Shown one piece after another: positions 53,220-62,224 of a stretch of 64,000 bases of DNA (positions are counted from its first letter, which is position 1; every line of letters begins with the position of its first letter). Source of the stretch: DATFQE01 sp963738205 (GTDB lineage: Bacteria > Actinomycetota > Thermoleophilia > Gaiellales > Gaiellaceae); the NCBI GenBank assembly GCA_963738205.1, contig CAVTVQ010000007.1, positions 496,001 through 560,000 on the forward strand. The letters are read 5' to 3'. The notes below the pieces were generated by a model. It did no database searches and was not told the origin of the DNA. It was given only the letters and a program-made list of their open reading frames with translations. The translations under genes were made by a program, and so were the position numbers.

Positions 53220-53648
53220 CTAACGGCGCGCGAGCAGCGCCAGCGTGAGCAGCGCGCCGACGGCGCCGAGCACGCCGACGACCTGGACGGCCTCGGCGCC
53301 CGCAGGCACGAGCGCGCCGGCCGCGACCAACAGCGTCCCGATCGTCGCCGCGCCGAGCGCGAGCACGAGCACCCCGGCCAGGCGCGAGCGCGTGGCCGCG
53401 GATTCCTCGGACCGCCAGCGGCGCGCCTCCACCGACCACAGCGCGAGCTCGCCGGCGAGGAAGAGCCCCGCGGCGACGAACCCCGCCCGCGGGTCGAGAT
53501 CCGCGTCCGACAACACGAGCGCCAATCCATAGCCGGCGGCGAGCGACGCGAGCGCCCAGGGAACCAGGCCCGGCGACGGCCGCACCAGGGCACCGGCGAG
53601 GAGCAGCACGCCCACCGCCGCCAGCGGCGCGGTGCGCGGCTCCAGCAC
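53220..53648 (-). CDS. Polytopic membrane protein of the DUF58/MoxR cluster
   Basis: This frame encodes four to five hydrophobic helices with small residues (VGVLLLAGALV, GFVAAGLFLAGELALW, VLVLALGAATIGTLLVAAGAL, VVGVLGAVGALLTLALL). GTG 53648 is the first canonical start. However, the frame is open upstream to beyond 53741 and encodes a further helix (AAAAGAFAAAVALAVYPAVL), so the real start is probably an unusual codon near 53700-53740, overlapping the DUF58 stop. The family is not recognised. Position between DUF58 and a hydrolase suggests a membrane role. Confidence 0.5.
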   Translation of the reverse strand: MLEPRTAPLAAVGVLLLAGALVRPSPGLVPWALASLAAGYGLALVLSDADLDPRAGFVAAGLFLAGELALWSVEARRWRSEESAATRSRLAGVLVLALGAATIGTLLVAAGALVPAGAEAVQVVGVLGAVGALLTLALLARR

Positions 53649-53701
53649 GGCGGGATAGACGGCCAGCGCAACGGCGGCCGCGAAGGCGCCGGCCGCGGCC
53701 G

Positions 53702-54973
53702 CTACGCGCGGATGGCTCTGGCGCTCCGCCTGAACGAGCGCACCTCCTCCAGCGCGACCTGCAGCGACTCGCCCGACCGCCAGGGCACGACGGGGACGCC
53801 GACGCGCTCGAACTCTGCGCGCAGCGCCTCCCGTCGCAGCCGCCAGAGCCGGAAAGCCAACCGCTCGAGCTCGTCCTCGCCGGGATCGACGTAGGGCGCC
53901 GGGTCGATCTCGACCACGGCGAGGTCGAAGCCGCGTCGGCGCAGGTCGAGCAGCGCGGCGACCGAACGCTTGTCGAGCAGCGGCGTCAGCGCGACGACGA
54001 GCGCCTTCGGCGGCAGCGTCCGCGCCGGGATGATGTCGAGGTCCTTCCACGCGTAGTTGAGGACGATCTCCGTGTCGAGCAGGGCGTCCACGATCCGGTA
54101 GAGCTGGACGACGCCGGTCGCCGGCAGCAGCCAGTTGAGGACACCGCCGAAGCTGACGAGCCCGACGCGGTCCTTGTTGCGCAGGTAGCGCTCGGCCAGA
54201 GAGCCGGCCGCCCCCACCGCCAGGTCGAGCGTCCCGGGCCCACCTCGCCTGGCCTCGGCGAAGGTGTCGAGGAAGAGCACGACGTCGGCGTTCCGCTCGG
54301 GGTGGGCCTCGTTCACCCACAGCGCCTGGCGGCGCGCGCTCGCGCGCCAGTTGATCCGGCGCGGGCGGTCGCCGGGAACGAACGGGCGCAGGTCGGCGAA
54401 CTCGATCCCCTCGCCGCGCACGCGAGCGACCTGGTTCCCGACGAAGACCTGCGTCTCCTGCGGCCGCAGCAACGCGCGGAGCGTCTCGGCGTGCGGGTAG
54501 ACCTTCAGCGGCAGGCTCGGCTCCTCGTGGCGCTCGTGGACGAGGACGCCGAAGCGGTCGTGCGCCCGGATGCGCAGACCGCCGAGCAGGTAGGCGCCCC
54601 AGCGCTCGCTCCGCAGTGGAAACTCGAGCGTCCGCTCCTCCTCCCGGGCGAGCCGAAGCACGACGCGCTCGGAGCCGTCGACGAGCACGATGCCGTAGGG
54701 GAGCTCGACGAGCAGCTCGAGCCGCTCGACCGGATCGCCTTCGACGTCGACCCTGAGCACCAGCTCGTCGCCCTGCAGCGTGCGGTCGCGGTCGAGCTCA
54801 GCCGTGACCAGCAGCCGGGGAGCCCGTTCGAAGGCGAGCGCGAGGGCGAGCGGGAGCACGAACGCCGCCGCGAGCGCGACCAGCTCGGGCCGGCGGAGCG
54901 CCAGGGCGGCGAGCAGGGCGGCGCCGACGAGCCCGGCATAGCCCGCGAGCTTGGGCGACGCCGCCCGGGTCAC
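53702..54973 (-). CDS. DUF58 domain membrane protein
   Basis: This 423-residue protein has two N-terminal helices (about 12-45), then a beta-rich stretch. The DUF58 core follows: FADLRPFVPGDRPRRINWRASAR near 220, with VVLFLDTFAE and a von Willebrand A-like fold after it. Members occur next to MoxR ATPases and are thought to help assemble or mature complexes. GTG 54973 overlaps the MoxR stop (GTGA), which fixes the start. Confidence 0.9.
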   Translation of the reverse strand: MTRAASPKLAGYAGLVGAALLAALALRRPELVALAAAFVLPLALALAFERAPRLLVTAELDRDRTLQGDELVLRVDVEGDPVERLELLVELPYGIVLVDGSERVVLRLAREEERTLEFPLRSERWGAYLLGGLRIRAHDRFGVLVHERHEEPSLPLKVYPHAETLRALLRPQETQVFVGNQVARVRGEGIEFADLRPFVPGDRPRRINWRASARRQALWVNEAHPERNADVVLFLDTFAEARRGGPGTLDLAVGAAGSLAERYLRNKDRVGLVSFGGVLNWLLPATGVVQLYRIVDALLDTEIVLNYAWKDLDIIPARTLPPKALVVALTPLLDKRSVAALLDLRRRGFDLAVVEIDPAPYVDPGEDELERLAFRLWRLRREALRAEFERVGVPVVPWRSGESLQVALEEVRSFRRSARAIRA

Positions 54974-55944
54974 GCCCGCTCGGGCTGCAGGTCTTCGGCC
55001 GACGGCGTCGGCACGCGCTCGAGCACCCGCTGCACGACGTCGTCGGGGCGGATCCGCTGCACCCATAGCTCCGGTCGCAGCATCAGGCGGTGCGCGAGCG
55101 CCGGCACGGCGACCGCCTTCACGTCGTCGGGCGTGACGAAGTCGCGGCCGCCGAGCAGCGCACGCCCGCGCGCCAGCTTCAAGATGGCGAGCGAGCCGCG
55201 CGGGCTCGCGCCGACCTGGACGCTGCCGTCGCTCCTCGTCGCGGCGACGATGTCGACGACGTAGCCGATCACCGCCTCGGACACGTGCACCGCCTCGAGC
55301 GACCGCTGCATCGCGACCAGCCCGGCCGGGTCGAGCACCGGCGCGAGGTCGACCTCGTCGGCGCGCCGCTCGAGCCTCCGGCGCAGCACCTCGGACTCAC
55401 CCTCGCGGTCGGGGTAGCCCACGCCGATCCGGAGCAGGAAGCGGTCGAGCTGTGCCTCCGGGAGCGGGTAGGTGCCCTCGTACTCGATCGGGTTCTGCGT
55501 CGCGAGCACCACGAACGGCCGCGCCAGCGGGTGCGTCTTGCCCTCGATCGTGACCTGGCGCTCCTGCATCGCCTCGAGCAGCGCCGCCTGCGTCTTCGGC
55601 GGCGCGCGGTTGATCTCGTCGGCGAGGAGGAGGTTGGTGAAGATCGGCCCGGGCCGGAACTCGAAGTCCGAGGAGCGCTGGTTGAAGATCGATGACCCGG
55701 TGACGTCCGACGGCATCAGGTCGGGCGTGAACTGCACGCGCGAGAAGTCCATCGCAGTCACCTGGGCGAACGAGCGGGCGATCAGCGTCTTGGCCAGACC
55801 TGGGTAGTCCTCGATCAAGACGTGTCCGTCGGCGAGCAGGCCGAGCAGCACCAGCTCGAGCGTCTCCCGCTTGCCGACGACCGCGCGCTCGACCTCGGCA
55901 AGCAGGCGTTCGCAGCGCTCGGCGGTGGTCTCGATCTCACCCAT
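54970..55944 (-). CDS. MoxR family AAA+ ATPase
   Basis: This 324-residue ATPase has the MoxR Walker A region (LIEDYPGLAKTLIARSFA near 45-62), FTPDLMPSDVTGS, LLADEINRAPPKTQAALLEAM as Walker B, ATQNPIEYEGTYPLPEAQLDRF as sensor 1 and GASPRGSLAILKLA as sensor 2. MoxR ATPases act as chaperones with DUF58 and vWA partners. It starts at ATG 55944, six bases after the upstream gene, and is coupled to DUF58. Confidence 0.94.
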   Translation of the reverse strand: MGEIETTAERCERLLAEVERAVVGKRETLELVLLGLLADGHVLIEDYPGLAKTLIARSFAQVTAMDFSRVQFTPDLMPSDVTGSSIFNQRSSDFEFRPGPIFTNLLLADEINRAPPKTQAALLEAMQERQVTIEGKTHPLARPFVVLATQNPIEYEGTYPLPEAQLDRFLLRIGVGYPDREGESEVLRRRLERRADEVDLAPVLDPAGLVAMQRSLEAVHVSEAVIGYVVDIVAATRSDGSVQVGASPRGSLAILKLARGRALLGGRDFVTPDDVKAVAVPALAHRLMLRPELWVQRIRPDDVVQRVLERVPTPSAEDLQPERA

Positions 55945-55950
55945 GTCCGC

Positions 55951-56457
55951 CTAGATTCTCTCCAGCGCAGCGACCACCTGGGAGAGCTCCGCTGCCCGCA
56001 CCCCCGGCCCGAAGCGAAGCTGCGGCGGCTCGCGGTCCGGGCGTACGAGCTCCCACGTCTCCTCGCCGACCGCGACTCGCGAGGCCGCCGTGTCGCGGTC
56101 GAGCGTCAGTCCGCGCCGGGTGGCGAGTCGCTGCGCAGCGATCTCGCGCAGGATCGGGCGCAGGCGGTAGTGGACGTCGAACGCGTTCGAGGCCGCCAGC
56201 AGCACGGCGCGCTCGGTGCGCTCGAGCTCCGGCAGGCGCTGGGCGAGGCGTCGCGCACGCGGGGCCGGCTCGGGCTCGGCGCGTGGGGCCGCTTCCGCGA
56301 GCGCGCGGACGAGCGCGAACACCGCGCCCGAGGCGACCAGCAGGAGAAAGAGGTCGAGCGCGAGACCGCGCCGACCGGGCAGGAACCACAGCGCGATCCC
56401 GAGCGGGACGAGGCCCAGCCCGCCTGCCCAGACAGCTGACCGCACGGCGCGGCTCAT
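55951..56457 (-). CDS. Membrane protein of the MoxR/DUF4129 cluster
   Basis: This 168-residue protein has two N-terminal helices (about 8-26 and 30-50) and a cytosolic helical domain with LERTERAVLLAASNAFDVHY and LRPILREIAAQRLA. It lies between DUF4129 and MoxR, with an ATGA overlap upstream. Several actinobacterial MoxR clusters have such a small membrane protein of unknown function. I infer a role in the same complex. Confidence 0.7.
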   Translation of the reverse strand: MSRAVRSAVWAGGLGLVPLGIALWFLPGRRGLALDLFLLLVASGAVFALVRALAEAAPRAEPEPAPRARRLAQRLPELERTERAVLLAASNAFDVHYRLRPILREIAAQRLATRRGLTLDRDTAASRVAVGEETWELVRPDREPPQLRFGPGVRAAELSQVVAALERI

Positions 56458-57326
56458 ACCGGAGCGAGCGGCGCCGCCAGCTCCGCCCGTACGGCCTCGA
56501 GCGCCTCGATCGCCTCCTGCTTCATGTCCGGCTCGACCGGATGGTCGCTGAAGCGGGCCCACTCGAACAGCCGCGTCAGCCTGGCCGCCGACGACGCGCT
56601 GGCGCTGAGCTCCTCGAGCGCGCGACCGAGGTACTCCGACGGCGCCTCGGAGCGCCGCCGCGGGATGCCGAACGCCGCCAGAGCGCGCTCCATTCGCGCA
56701 TAGGCGGCAATCACCGCCCGGCGCGGGTCGCGCTCGTCGCGAAGATCGTCCACCGTCTCGGCGAGGATCTGCGCCACCGCCTCGGCCGGATCCTCGGTCG
56801 GCAGGTCCGGCCCGTTTCGCATCAGCAGCCGCGCCGCGTACGCGCTGCCGGCGACCGCGACGATGAACGCCCCTCCGACGAAGCGCCAGTCGAGCGTGCG
56901 AGCGTCCTGGGATCCGTCCTTCGCCTGGTCGCGCTGCTGCGCCTGCACCTGTTCCGTATCGGCCCGCGGGTCGGGACCGAAGCGGTCGCGAAATGCCTTG
57001 CGGACCGCGACGACGGAGAAGATGGCGACGATCACGATCGCCACCGAGGTGAGCACCCGCATCGTCGACGAGCGCCGCCGCCGCTCGAGCGCGACCGAGC
57101 CGTACGATCCGCCGTACACGAGCGCGAAGAGCACCATCGTGACGCCGCCGAGGATCGCCCCGACGACGAGCATCGCGTCGATCACGACCACCGGGACCGA
57201 CCCCTCGGCGTCACCTTCTCCCGCACGCCAGCGCTCGCCCGCGGCGAGGCCCACCAGCGCGAGGCCGACGAGCAGTCCCGCCGCCAGCAGCGCCGTCCTG
57301 CGCCCGTTGTTGCCTCGCTGGTCCAC
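56454..57326 (-). CDS. DUF4129 domain membrane protein
   Basis: This 290-residue protein has an N-terminal signal-anchor (about 10-28), further helices near 48-70, 90-108 and 147-166, and the C-terminal DUF4129 domain (RRAVIAAYARMERALAAFGI, EAPSEYLGRAL). DUF4129 often accompanies transglutaminase-like and DUF58/MoxR proteins. GTG 57326 starts the gene, which leads the five- to six-gene run. No transglutaminase gene is nearby. Confidence 0.85.
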   Translation of the reverse strand: MDQRGNNGRRTALLAAGLLVGLALVGLAAGERWRAGEGDAEGSVPVVVIDAMLVVGAILGGVTMVLFALVYGGSYGSVALERRRRSSTMRVLTSVAIVIVAIFSVVAVRKAFRDRFGPDPRADTEQVQAQQRDQAKDGSQDARTLDWRFVGGAFIVAVAGSAYAARLLMRNGPDLPTEDPAEAVAQILAETVDDLRDERDPRRAVIAAYARMERALAAFGIPRRRSEAPSEYLGRALEELSASASSAARLTRLFEWARFSDHPVEPDMKQEAIEALEAVRAELAAPLAPV

Positions 57327-57346
57327 AGACCTCTCCCTTTAGACGC

Positions 57347-58243
57347 TCACACGAGCACCGAGATTGCGTCGCGCTCGCACTCGAAGGCCGCGCGCTCGAC
57401 GTCTCCGAGATCCTCGCCGTCGACCTGGAGCGGCATCGGAGCATCGCAGACGACCTCGAAGCTATCGAGATCGTGGCCGTAGAGGACGTCCTCGGCCTTG
57501 CTCTGTCCGCGGCCTGCAAGAACGTAGGTCAGGAAACGAGGCAGGGCACCCGGCCGCAGCTCGCGTGCGCCGACGACGTCGAGGCCGAGCTCGAAGCGGG
57601 CTTCGGGGGCCACCCGGAGTGCCAGGCGACCAACGTACGTGTACGGATCGCCGTTCGCGACCAGCGCGAAGGCCGCGCGGCCGAGCCCGTCGACCTCGAG
57701 GGCCGGTCCCAGCCGGGCACGCTCCTGCGCGAGCAGCCGGATTAGCGTCCACGCGAAAGTGATGTCGCCCGGCCGGCGGCCGTCCTCGTCGCGTCCCAGC
57801 GCATCCATCCGGCGCACGAGCTCGGCGTCGAGCCCGATTCCGGCCGAGAAGCCGAAGCGCCGACCGTTGACGCGCCCGAGGGAGATCCGGCGCGCGCGGC
57901 CCTCGAGCAACGCGTCGGCGAGCTGCTCGGCCGCCGCGACTGGCTTCCGCGCGATTCCGAGCGCCCGCGGCAGCACGCTCGAGCCGCCGCCCGGCACGAG
58001 CCCGATCGGATGCACGTCGTCGAGGCCGTTGATCGCCTCGTTGAAGCCGCCGTCGCCGGCGAAGACGAAGAGCGCGTCGGCATCGGAGCACGCTTCCCGG
58101 GCGAGCTCGGTCGCGTGGCCGGGCCCCTCCGTGAACACCGTCCGCAGTCGCACTGCCCGGCGCAACGCATCCTCGACCATGCGGACGCGCACCGCATTCA
58201 CGGCTGTCGCGAACGGGTTGACGATCAGCACGGCGTCTCGCAC
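57347..58243 (-). CDS. Diacylglycerol kinase family lipid kinase
   Basis: This 298-residue enzyme has VLIVNPFATAVNAVRVRMVE at the start, FAGDGGFNEAINGL (the GGDGT-like nucleotide motif, here with GDGGFNE), GLVPGGGSSVLPRALGI and the C-terminal LQVDGEDLGD. Members phosphorylate diacylglycerol or other lipids. GTG 58243 places the VNP motif at the N-terminus as usual; only 10 bases separate it from the divergent gene's start. Confidence 0.85.
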   Translation of the reverse strand: MRDAVLIVNPFATAVNAVRVRMVEDALRRAVRLRTVFTEGPGHATELAREACSDADALFVFAGDGGFNEAINGLDDVHPIGLVPGGGSSVLPRALGIARKPVAAAEQLADALLEGRARRISLGRVNGRRFGFSAGIGLDAELVRRMDALGRDEDGRRPGDITFAWTLIRLLAQERARLGPALEVDGLGRAAFALVANGDPYTYVGRLALRVAPEARFELGLDVVGARELRPGALPRFLTYVLAGRGQSKAEDVLYGHDLDSFEVVCDAPMPLQVDGEDLGDVERAAFECERDAISVLV

Positions 58244-58253
58244 GATTGCGATC

Positions 58254-59963
58254 GTGCCAGGAAGCCGCCGGACCGCGTCGGCCGCCGCAGTACGCCGGTG
58301 GATTCCTCTCGGCGCGGGGCTCCTCCTCGCCGCGCTGATCCTGACCGTCCTCGAAGCGACGCCTTTTGCACGCGCCGGGGCCCAACCCGCGCCGATGCTC
58401 CTCGAAGCCTGGCCGGACGACCCGGTCCAGGCGGACGCGGTCGAGTCACCGGCGTACTCGGACGCGGACCCCGTCGAGGCTCCCGACCCCGACGACGTCG
58501 TGAGCAACGATCCCGAGTCGCCGGACGACAGCGGCGATGCCGGACCCCGCTCGCCGGCAGCGCCTGCAGTGACGTGGAGCGGGAACCGCGACATGCTCGA
58601 GTTCCGCAACGCGGACGGCGTGTGGACCATCTACAAGCGCTGCTTCGACCGCACGCTGCCGGGGCGGCCCACGAGCAGACGGAACGTCGGTATCGGCTAC
58701 ATCGCGCGACTGCGTGACTCGAGCGGCCGGGTGCTCGTCGAGGACGATCGCGCCCGCACCGTCGCGACCGACCAACCGGGGTATCTCAATGCCGTGCACG
58801 GCGGCCTCGGAACGTTCGGCTGGCACCACACTCGAGGGCCGGCCGCCGCGACACCGGCGGGCGACGACCCGACCACCGCGAAGACCGAGCGCCCACGTCG
58901 CGCGAGCCGACCGCGAGGCGGCTACGCGATCGAAGGCCGGATGTGCGCGAGCACGAACCACGGCTACGGGATCTATGCGCGGTCCTGGCACGGGCCCGAC
59001 CGCGTCAGCGACCACGAGGTCGCGTTCACCATCGACGTGTGGTTCCGTGACGCGGCGAGCGACACGGGCCACGGGCCGGACGCGACCGGAAACGGGGTCG
59101 GTGACGCCCTCGCCCGCGTGCGGTACCGGTACAGCGTCTACCAGTCGTCGGTGCGCGCCTGGATCTCCGTGCTGCTCTACCCGCGTTCGAGCTCCGGCGG
59201 CGTGCCGTTCGTCAAGGAGCCGAAGTTCTCCGCCACCGTTCGCGGCGGCCGCTTCCGGCGCATGGCGGTGTTCGGCGGGGACCAGGGACAAACGTTCCAA
59301 CTCGGGGTCCTCCGCGGCGGAGCGGAAGGCATCTCGGGCCTCCTGACCGAGCACTCGAGCCTCCCGCGACGCACGCGCGTCCAGTGGGACTATGGGACGA
59401 GCAGTCACCGACCCGGGCGCAGCCCCGTGCGCAGAGGCGCCGTGCTTCAACGTCGTCATGCGAGCGTATCCCACGACGCCGAGCGGGGAGCATCCTCAGA
59501 ACCTGTGAGAGCTGCCATCCGGTCCGGGTGCCGATCCCCTGGGAAAACCAACAGCAGCTCGGGCTGGACGGGTGGGCGCGCGCGTCGGCGGGACGAGAGC
59601 AGACGTGGCCGCGAGACACGGACGGAGGGGAGGGACAGACGACGAGCTGCAACGCTCCGTTCTCAGCGGGTGAGGACCCCGGGGGCCTCATCGACAGGTC
59701 GCGTGCCAGCGAACGGTCCAACCCCGGAATCGACGGCGTGCGCTCGTGGGAGCTCGCCGGCTGGAAGCCCGCCGTCGACGGATCCTTCCCGCGAGGACAA
59801 CGAGCATCGATTCACGGCCGCGACCGCCCTCTTCCTGGGCTGGAAGGGCGGCCGTGGCCCCGGCGACTGCGAGCCACTCGAGCGGGCGTTCTCATCGACC
59901 GAGGAGAGCTGGGGCTCTTTCGCGACCTACTCGGTCGGGTCGGGATGGGAGCGCCTCCGCTGA
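58254..59963 (+). CDS. Secreted hypothetical protein, 3' part with probable frame disturbances
   Basis: The frame from GTG 58254 (569 codons) begins with a signal-anchor (LGAGLLLAALILTVLEAT), then an acidic Pro-rich stretch and a beta-rich domain (GYAIEGRMCASTNHGYGIYA, FTIDVWFRDAASDTG). After about 59395 the frame becomes Arg/Ser-rich and unlike protein. More protein-like stretches occur in the +1 frame to a TGA at 59506 (EAPCFNVVMRAYPTTP), then in the next frame (VPIPWENQQQLGLDGWA), and from about 59800 again in the first (FTAATALFLGWKGG). Three shifts in the same direction suggest indels. Function unknown. Confidence 0.5.
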   Translation: MPGSRRTASAAAVRRWIPLGAGLLLAALILTVLEATPFARAGAQPAPMLLEAWPDDPVQADAVESPAYSDADPVEAPDPDDVVSNDPESPDDSGDAGPRSPAAPAVTWSGNRDMLEFRNADGVWTIYKRCFDRTLPGRPTSRRNVGIGYIARLRDSSGRVLVEDDRARTVATDQPGYLNAVHGGLGTFGWHHTRGPAAATPAGDDPTTAKTERPRRASRPRGGYAIEGRMCASTNHGYGIYARSWHGPDRVSDHEVAFTIDVWFRDAASDTGHGPDATGNGVGDALARVRYRYSVYQSSVRAWISVLLYPRSSSGGVPFVKEPKFSATVRGGRFRRMAVFGGDQGQTFQLGVLRGGAEGISGLLTEHSSLPRRTRVQWDYGTSSHRPGRSPVRRGAVLQRRHASVSHDAERGASSEPVRAAIRSGCRSPGKTNSSSGWTGGRARRRDESRRGRETRTEGRDRRRAATLRSQRVRTPGASSTGRVPANGPTPESTACARGSSPAGSPPSTDPSREDNEHRFTAATALFLGWKGGRGPGDCEPLERAFSSTEESWGSFATYSVGSGWERLR

Positions 59964-60316
59964 CCCGGACGCGCATCGACCACGTCGCCTTCGAGAGCCC
60001 CAACCCCGATCGGGCGGCGGCGTTCTACGAGCGTCTGCTCGGCGCCCGCGTCGTGAAGTCCGAGGGGCATCCGGTCATGGCGTACTTCAGTACCGGCGCG
60101 CTCGCCCTCCACGAGCCCGACGGCGCGGAGCAACACATCGGCTTCCGCGTCTCCGAGGAGGAGCGCGCCGAGCTCGCACGACGGCTCGACGCCGAGGGCA
60201 TCGCCCACGAGGAGCGCGATCACGGCATCGCCGTGGGGCTGTTCTTTCGCGACCCGGACGGCCGGCTCGTGGAGGCGATCACCTACCGCTCGGCCGACGA
60301 CCCGCGCCGACCGTAG
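59945..60316 (+). CDS. VOC superfamily (glyoxalase-like) protein
   Basis: This 123-residue protein has RIDHVAFESPNPDRAAAFYE at the start, with the typical metal-site His, and ALHEPDGAEQHIGFRVSEEE in the middle. FRDPDGRLVEAITYR closes it, containing the Glu of the second half. The His and Glu set resembles glyoxalase-I-like metal sites. ATG 59945 is preceded by GGTCGGG and overlaps the end of the previous frame by 19 bases. A GC hairpin follows. Substrate unknown. Confidence 0.85.
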   Translation: MGAPPLTRTRIDHVAFESPNPDRAAAFYERLLGARVVKSEGHPVMAYFSTGALALHEPDGAEQHIGFRVSEEERAELARRLDAEGIAHEERDHGIAVGLFFRDPDGRLVEAITYRSADDPRRP

Positions 60317-60323
60317 ATGCAGC

Positions 60324-60345
60324 GAGGGGGCCCGAAGGCCCCCTC
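60324..60345. terminator. GC hairpin between convergent genes
   Basis: GAGGGGGCC and GGCCCCCTC form a 9-bp stem around a CGAA loop, eight bases after the VOC gene stop and 25 bases before the subtilase stop. Without a T tract it may be a bidirectional weak terminator. Confidence 0.55.
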
Positions 60346-60369
60346 CTGCGATCGACGTCGAGAAACGAC

Positions 60370-62085
60370 TCAGTTGAGGTGGATGTCCTTGCCGATCTCG
60401 ACGGCCCTGAGCGCGTCCACGATCCCGTGCCCGTAGGTGCCGTTGTAGACCGGCGTGCCCTGGCAGAAGGCCGTGAACGAAGGCGGCCGGAGCACGAACG
60501 CGTAGCTGAACGTGCCGTCCGGCTGGTTGGACATACAAGCCGTGTCCGTCGCAGACGCCTCCAGATACGCCTGCGTGAACAGCGGATGGAGCGAGATATT
60601 CCTTCCGCTCCGGTGGCCGTACTCCGACACGATCAGCGCTGCGACGCCGACCGCGTGTGGGGAAGCCATCGACGTGCCCTGAATCCACTGGTAGTAGGCA
60701 CACGTCGAGCCCTTGCAGTCACGGACGACGAACGGGGTGTTCGGCGTGCCGTCGGGGTTCAGGTCGCCGGCGTCCTCGGCGACGTTCTTCGGGTACGCGG
60801 CGAGGATCTGGTTCTGGATCCCGCCGTTCGGGTTGGCCGGAGTCCAGCCGGTGTCACGGAACCAGCCGCCCGGAGCCGCCACGGTGATCTCGCCGTAACC
60901 CCAGTTGGAGAAGTCGGACTTGGTCTTGCTCGGCCCGACCGACGAGACGCTGATCACGTTGTTGCCCTCGCTCGGCATGTCCAGGCACGTGTTGTTGACC
61001 GTACGGTTGTGGTTCGTGCCGAGCGGGAAGTTCGGGCTCTGGACGTCGAGCGTGGGAATGATGATGTCCTCGTGCCCGTTCCCCGCTGCGGCGATGAGCG
61101 TGACGCCGTGCGTGTGCGCGTAGTCGAGCGCCCGCTGGGTCGCCTCGAGCATCGTCGCCTGCGCCGCCCGGTCGGCGACCGAGTCTTCGGGGACCGGGTG
61201 GAGCGGATTTCCGCAGTTGTAGAGCCACGGATCGATGAAGTAGCTCATGTTCGCCACGTCGATGCCGTGGTCGCCCGCGTACGTGAGCGCGTCCACGCTG
61301 GCCTGCATGAAGAAGAAGCCGGAGTCCTGCCCGGCCCGCAGGTTCACGAGCGTCACGTTCGGCGCCACGCCGGCCATCCCGATGCCGTTGATCGGCGACG
61401 CGACCGTGCTGGCGACGTGCGTGCCGTGTGAGTTGTCGTCTCGGTCGTTCGGGTCGACGCAGCCCGCAAACTCGCAGGGCCCGTCGATGGAAGGTATGTC
61501 GGTCGTGAAGTTCCGGCTCAGCGCCCGGTCGAAGTTCGGGGCAATGTCGGGATGGTTGCCGTCGACGCCCGTGTCGAGGATGCCGACCCGGACGCGCTTG
61601 CTGCCCTTCTGCTCGGCGTACGAGCCGTCGGACGTCGCGTGGATCATCTTCATGTCCCACTGCAGGCCTGCCAGCGGCTCCGACTTGCTGTTGTGGAGGT
61701 ATGCGCCTGCGGACCCGGCACCGCGAGAGGCACGCCTGAACGCGCGCATCTGCTCCGGCGACAGCTTCGGCCGCAGCGACGGCTTGGCCCTGCCGATCGG
61801 GATGTTCCGGGCGACGCCCTTGATCGCCCTCGAGGCCTCCGCGTCGCCGCGGAACCGCGGGTTGGCCGAGATCGCGGTGGCGACGCCGACCTTGTTGTTG
61901 GCCCGCAGGATGCGGCCCTTTGCCTGCTTGATAGCCAGCTTGGCCGCCGCAGGCGAGGCTCCCTGCTCGTAGAGCACGATGTACTTCGCGGGGCGCGCAT
62001 CCGAGCCGGCATCCGAGCCGACCGAGAGGACGCCCGTCATCGCAGCCGCCGTCAAAGCGACTGCGGCAAACAGCACTTTCTTCAT
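60370..62085 (-). CDS. Secreted subtilisin-like serine protease (S8)
   Basis: This 571-residue preproprotein has a signal peptide at 1-24 and an inhibitor I9-like propeptide from about 33 (AKYIVLYEQGASPAAAKLA). The catalytic domain carries Asp 171 (ILDTGVDG), His 220 (NSHGTHVAS), oxyanion Asn 336 (AAAGNGHED) and Ser 472 (GTSMASPHAVG). Extra cysteines suggest disulfides. ATG 62085 follows AAGGGGAGAG. It is downstream of the M36 protease on the same strand, so two secreted proteases are adjacent. Confidence 0.95.
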   Translation of the reverse strand: MKKVLFAAVALTAAAMTGVLSVGSDAGSDARPAKYIVLYEQGASPAAAKLAIKQAKGRILRANNKVGVATAISANPRFRGDAEASRAIKGVARNIPIGRAKPSLRPKLSPEQMRAFRRASRGAGSAGAYLHNSKSEPLAGLQWDMKMIHATSDGSYAEQKGSKRVRVGILDTGVDGNHPDIAPNFDRALSRNFTTDIPSIDGPCEFAGCVDPNDRDDNSHGTHVASTVASPINGIGMAGVAPNVTLVNLRAGQDSGFFFMQASVDALTYAGDHGIDVANMSYFIDPWLYNCGNPLHPVPEDSVADRAAQATMLEATQRALDYAHTHGVTLIAAAGNGHEDIIIPTLDVQSPNFPLGTNHNRTVNNTCLDMPSEGNNVISVSSVGPSKTKSDFSNWGYGEITVAAPGGWFRDTGWTPANPNGGIQNQILAAYPKNVAEDAGDLNPDGTPNTPFVVRDCKGSTCAYYQWIQGTSMASPHAVGVAALIVSEYGHRSGRNISLHPLFTQAYLEASATDTACMSNQPDGTFSYAFVLRPPSFTAFCQGTPVYNGTYGHGIVDALRAVEIGKDIHLN

Positions 62086-62159
62086 CTAACTCTCCCCTTT
62101 CGAGACTCCGTCGAGGACACGGGATTTTGATACATGCCACCTCCGAGCGGTCGAGTACG

Positions 62160-62195
62160 AGGAAAGAGAGGGGCCGGCACGTGCCGACCCCTCTC
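62160..62195 (-). terminator. Terminator after the M36 metalloprotease gene
   Basis: On the minus strand GAGAGGGG and onward forms a stem of about 13 bp (one G-U pair) with an ACGT loop and is followed by TTTCC. It lies 30 bases after the protease stop and upstream of the subtilase gene. Confidence 0.8.
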
Positions 62196-62224
62196 GCGCG
62201 CTAACGAATGGCGTCCTGTCGCTC

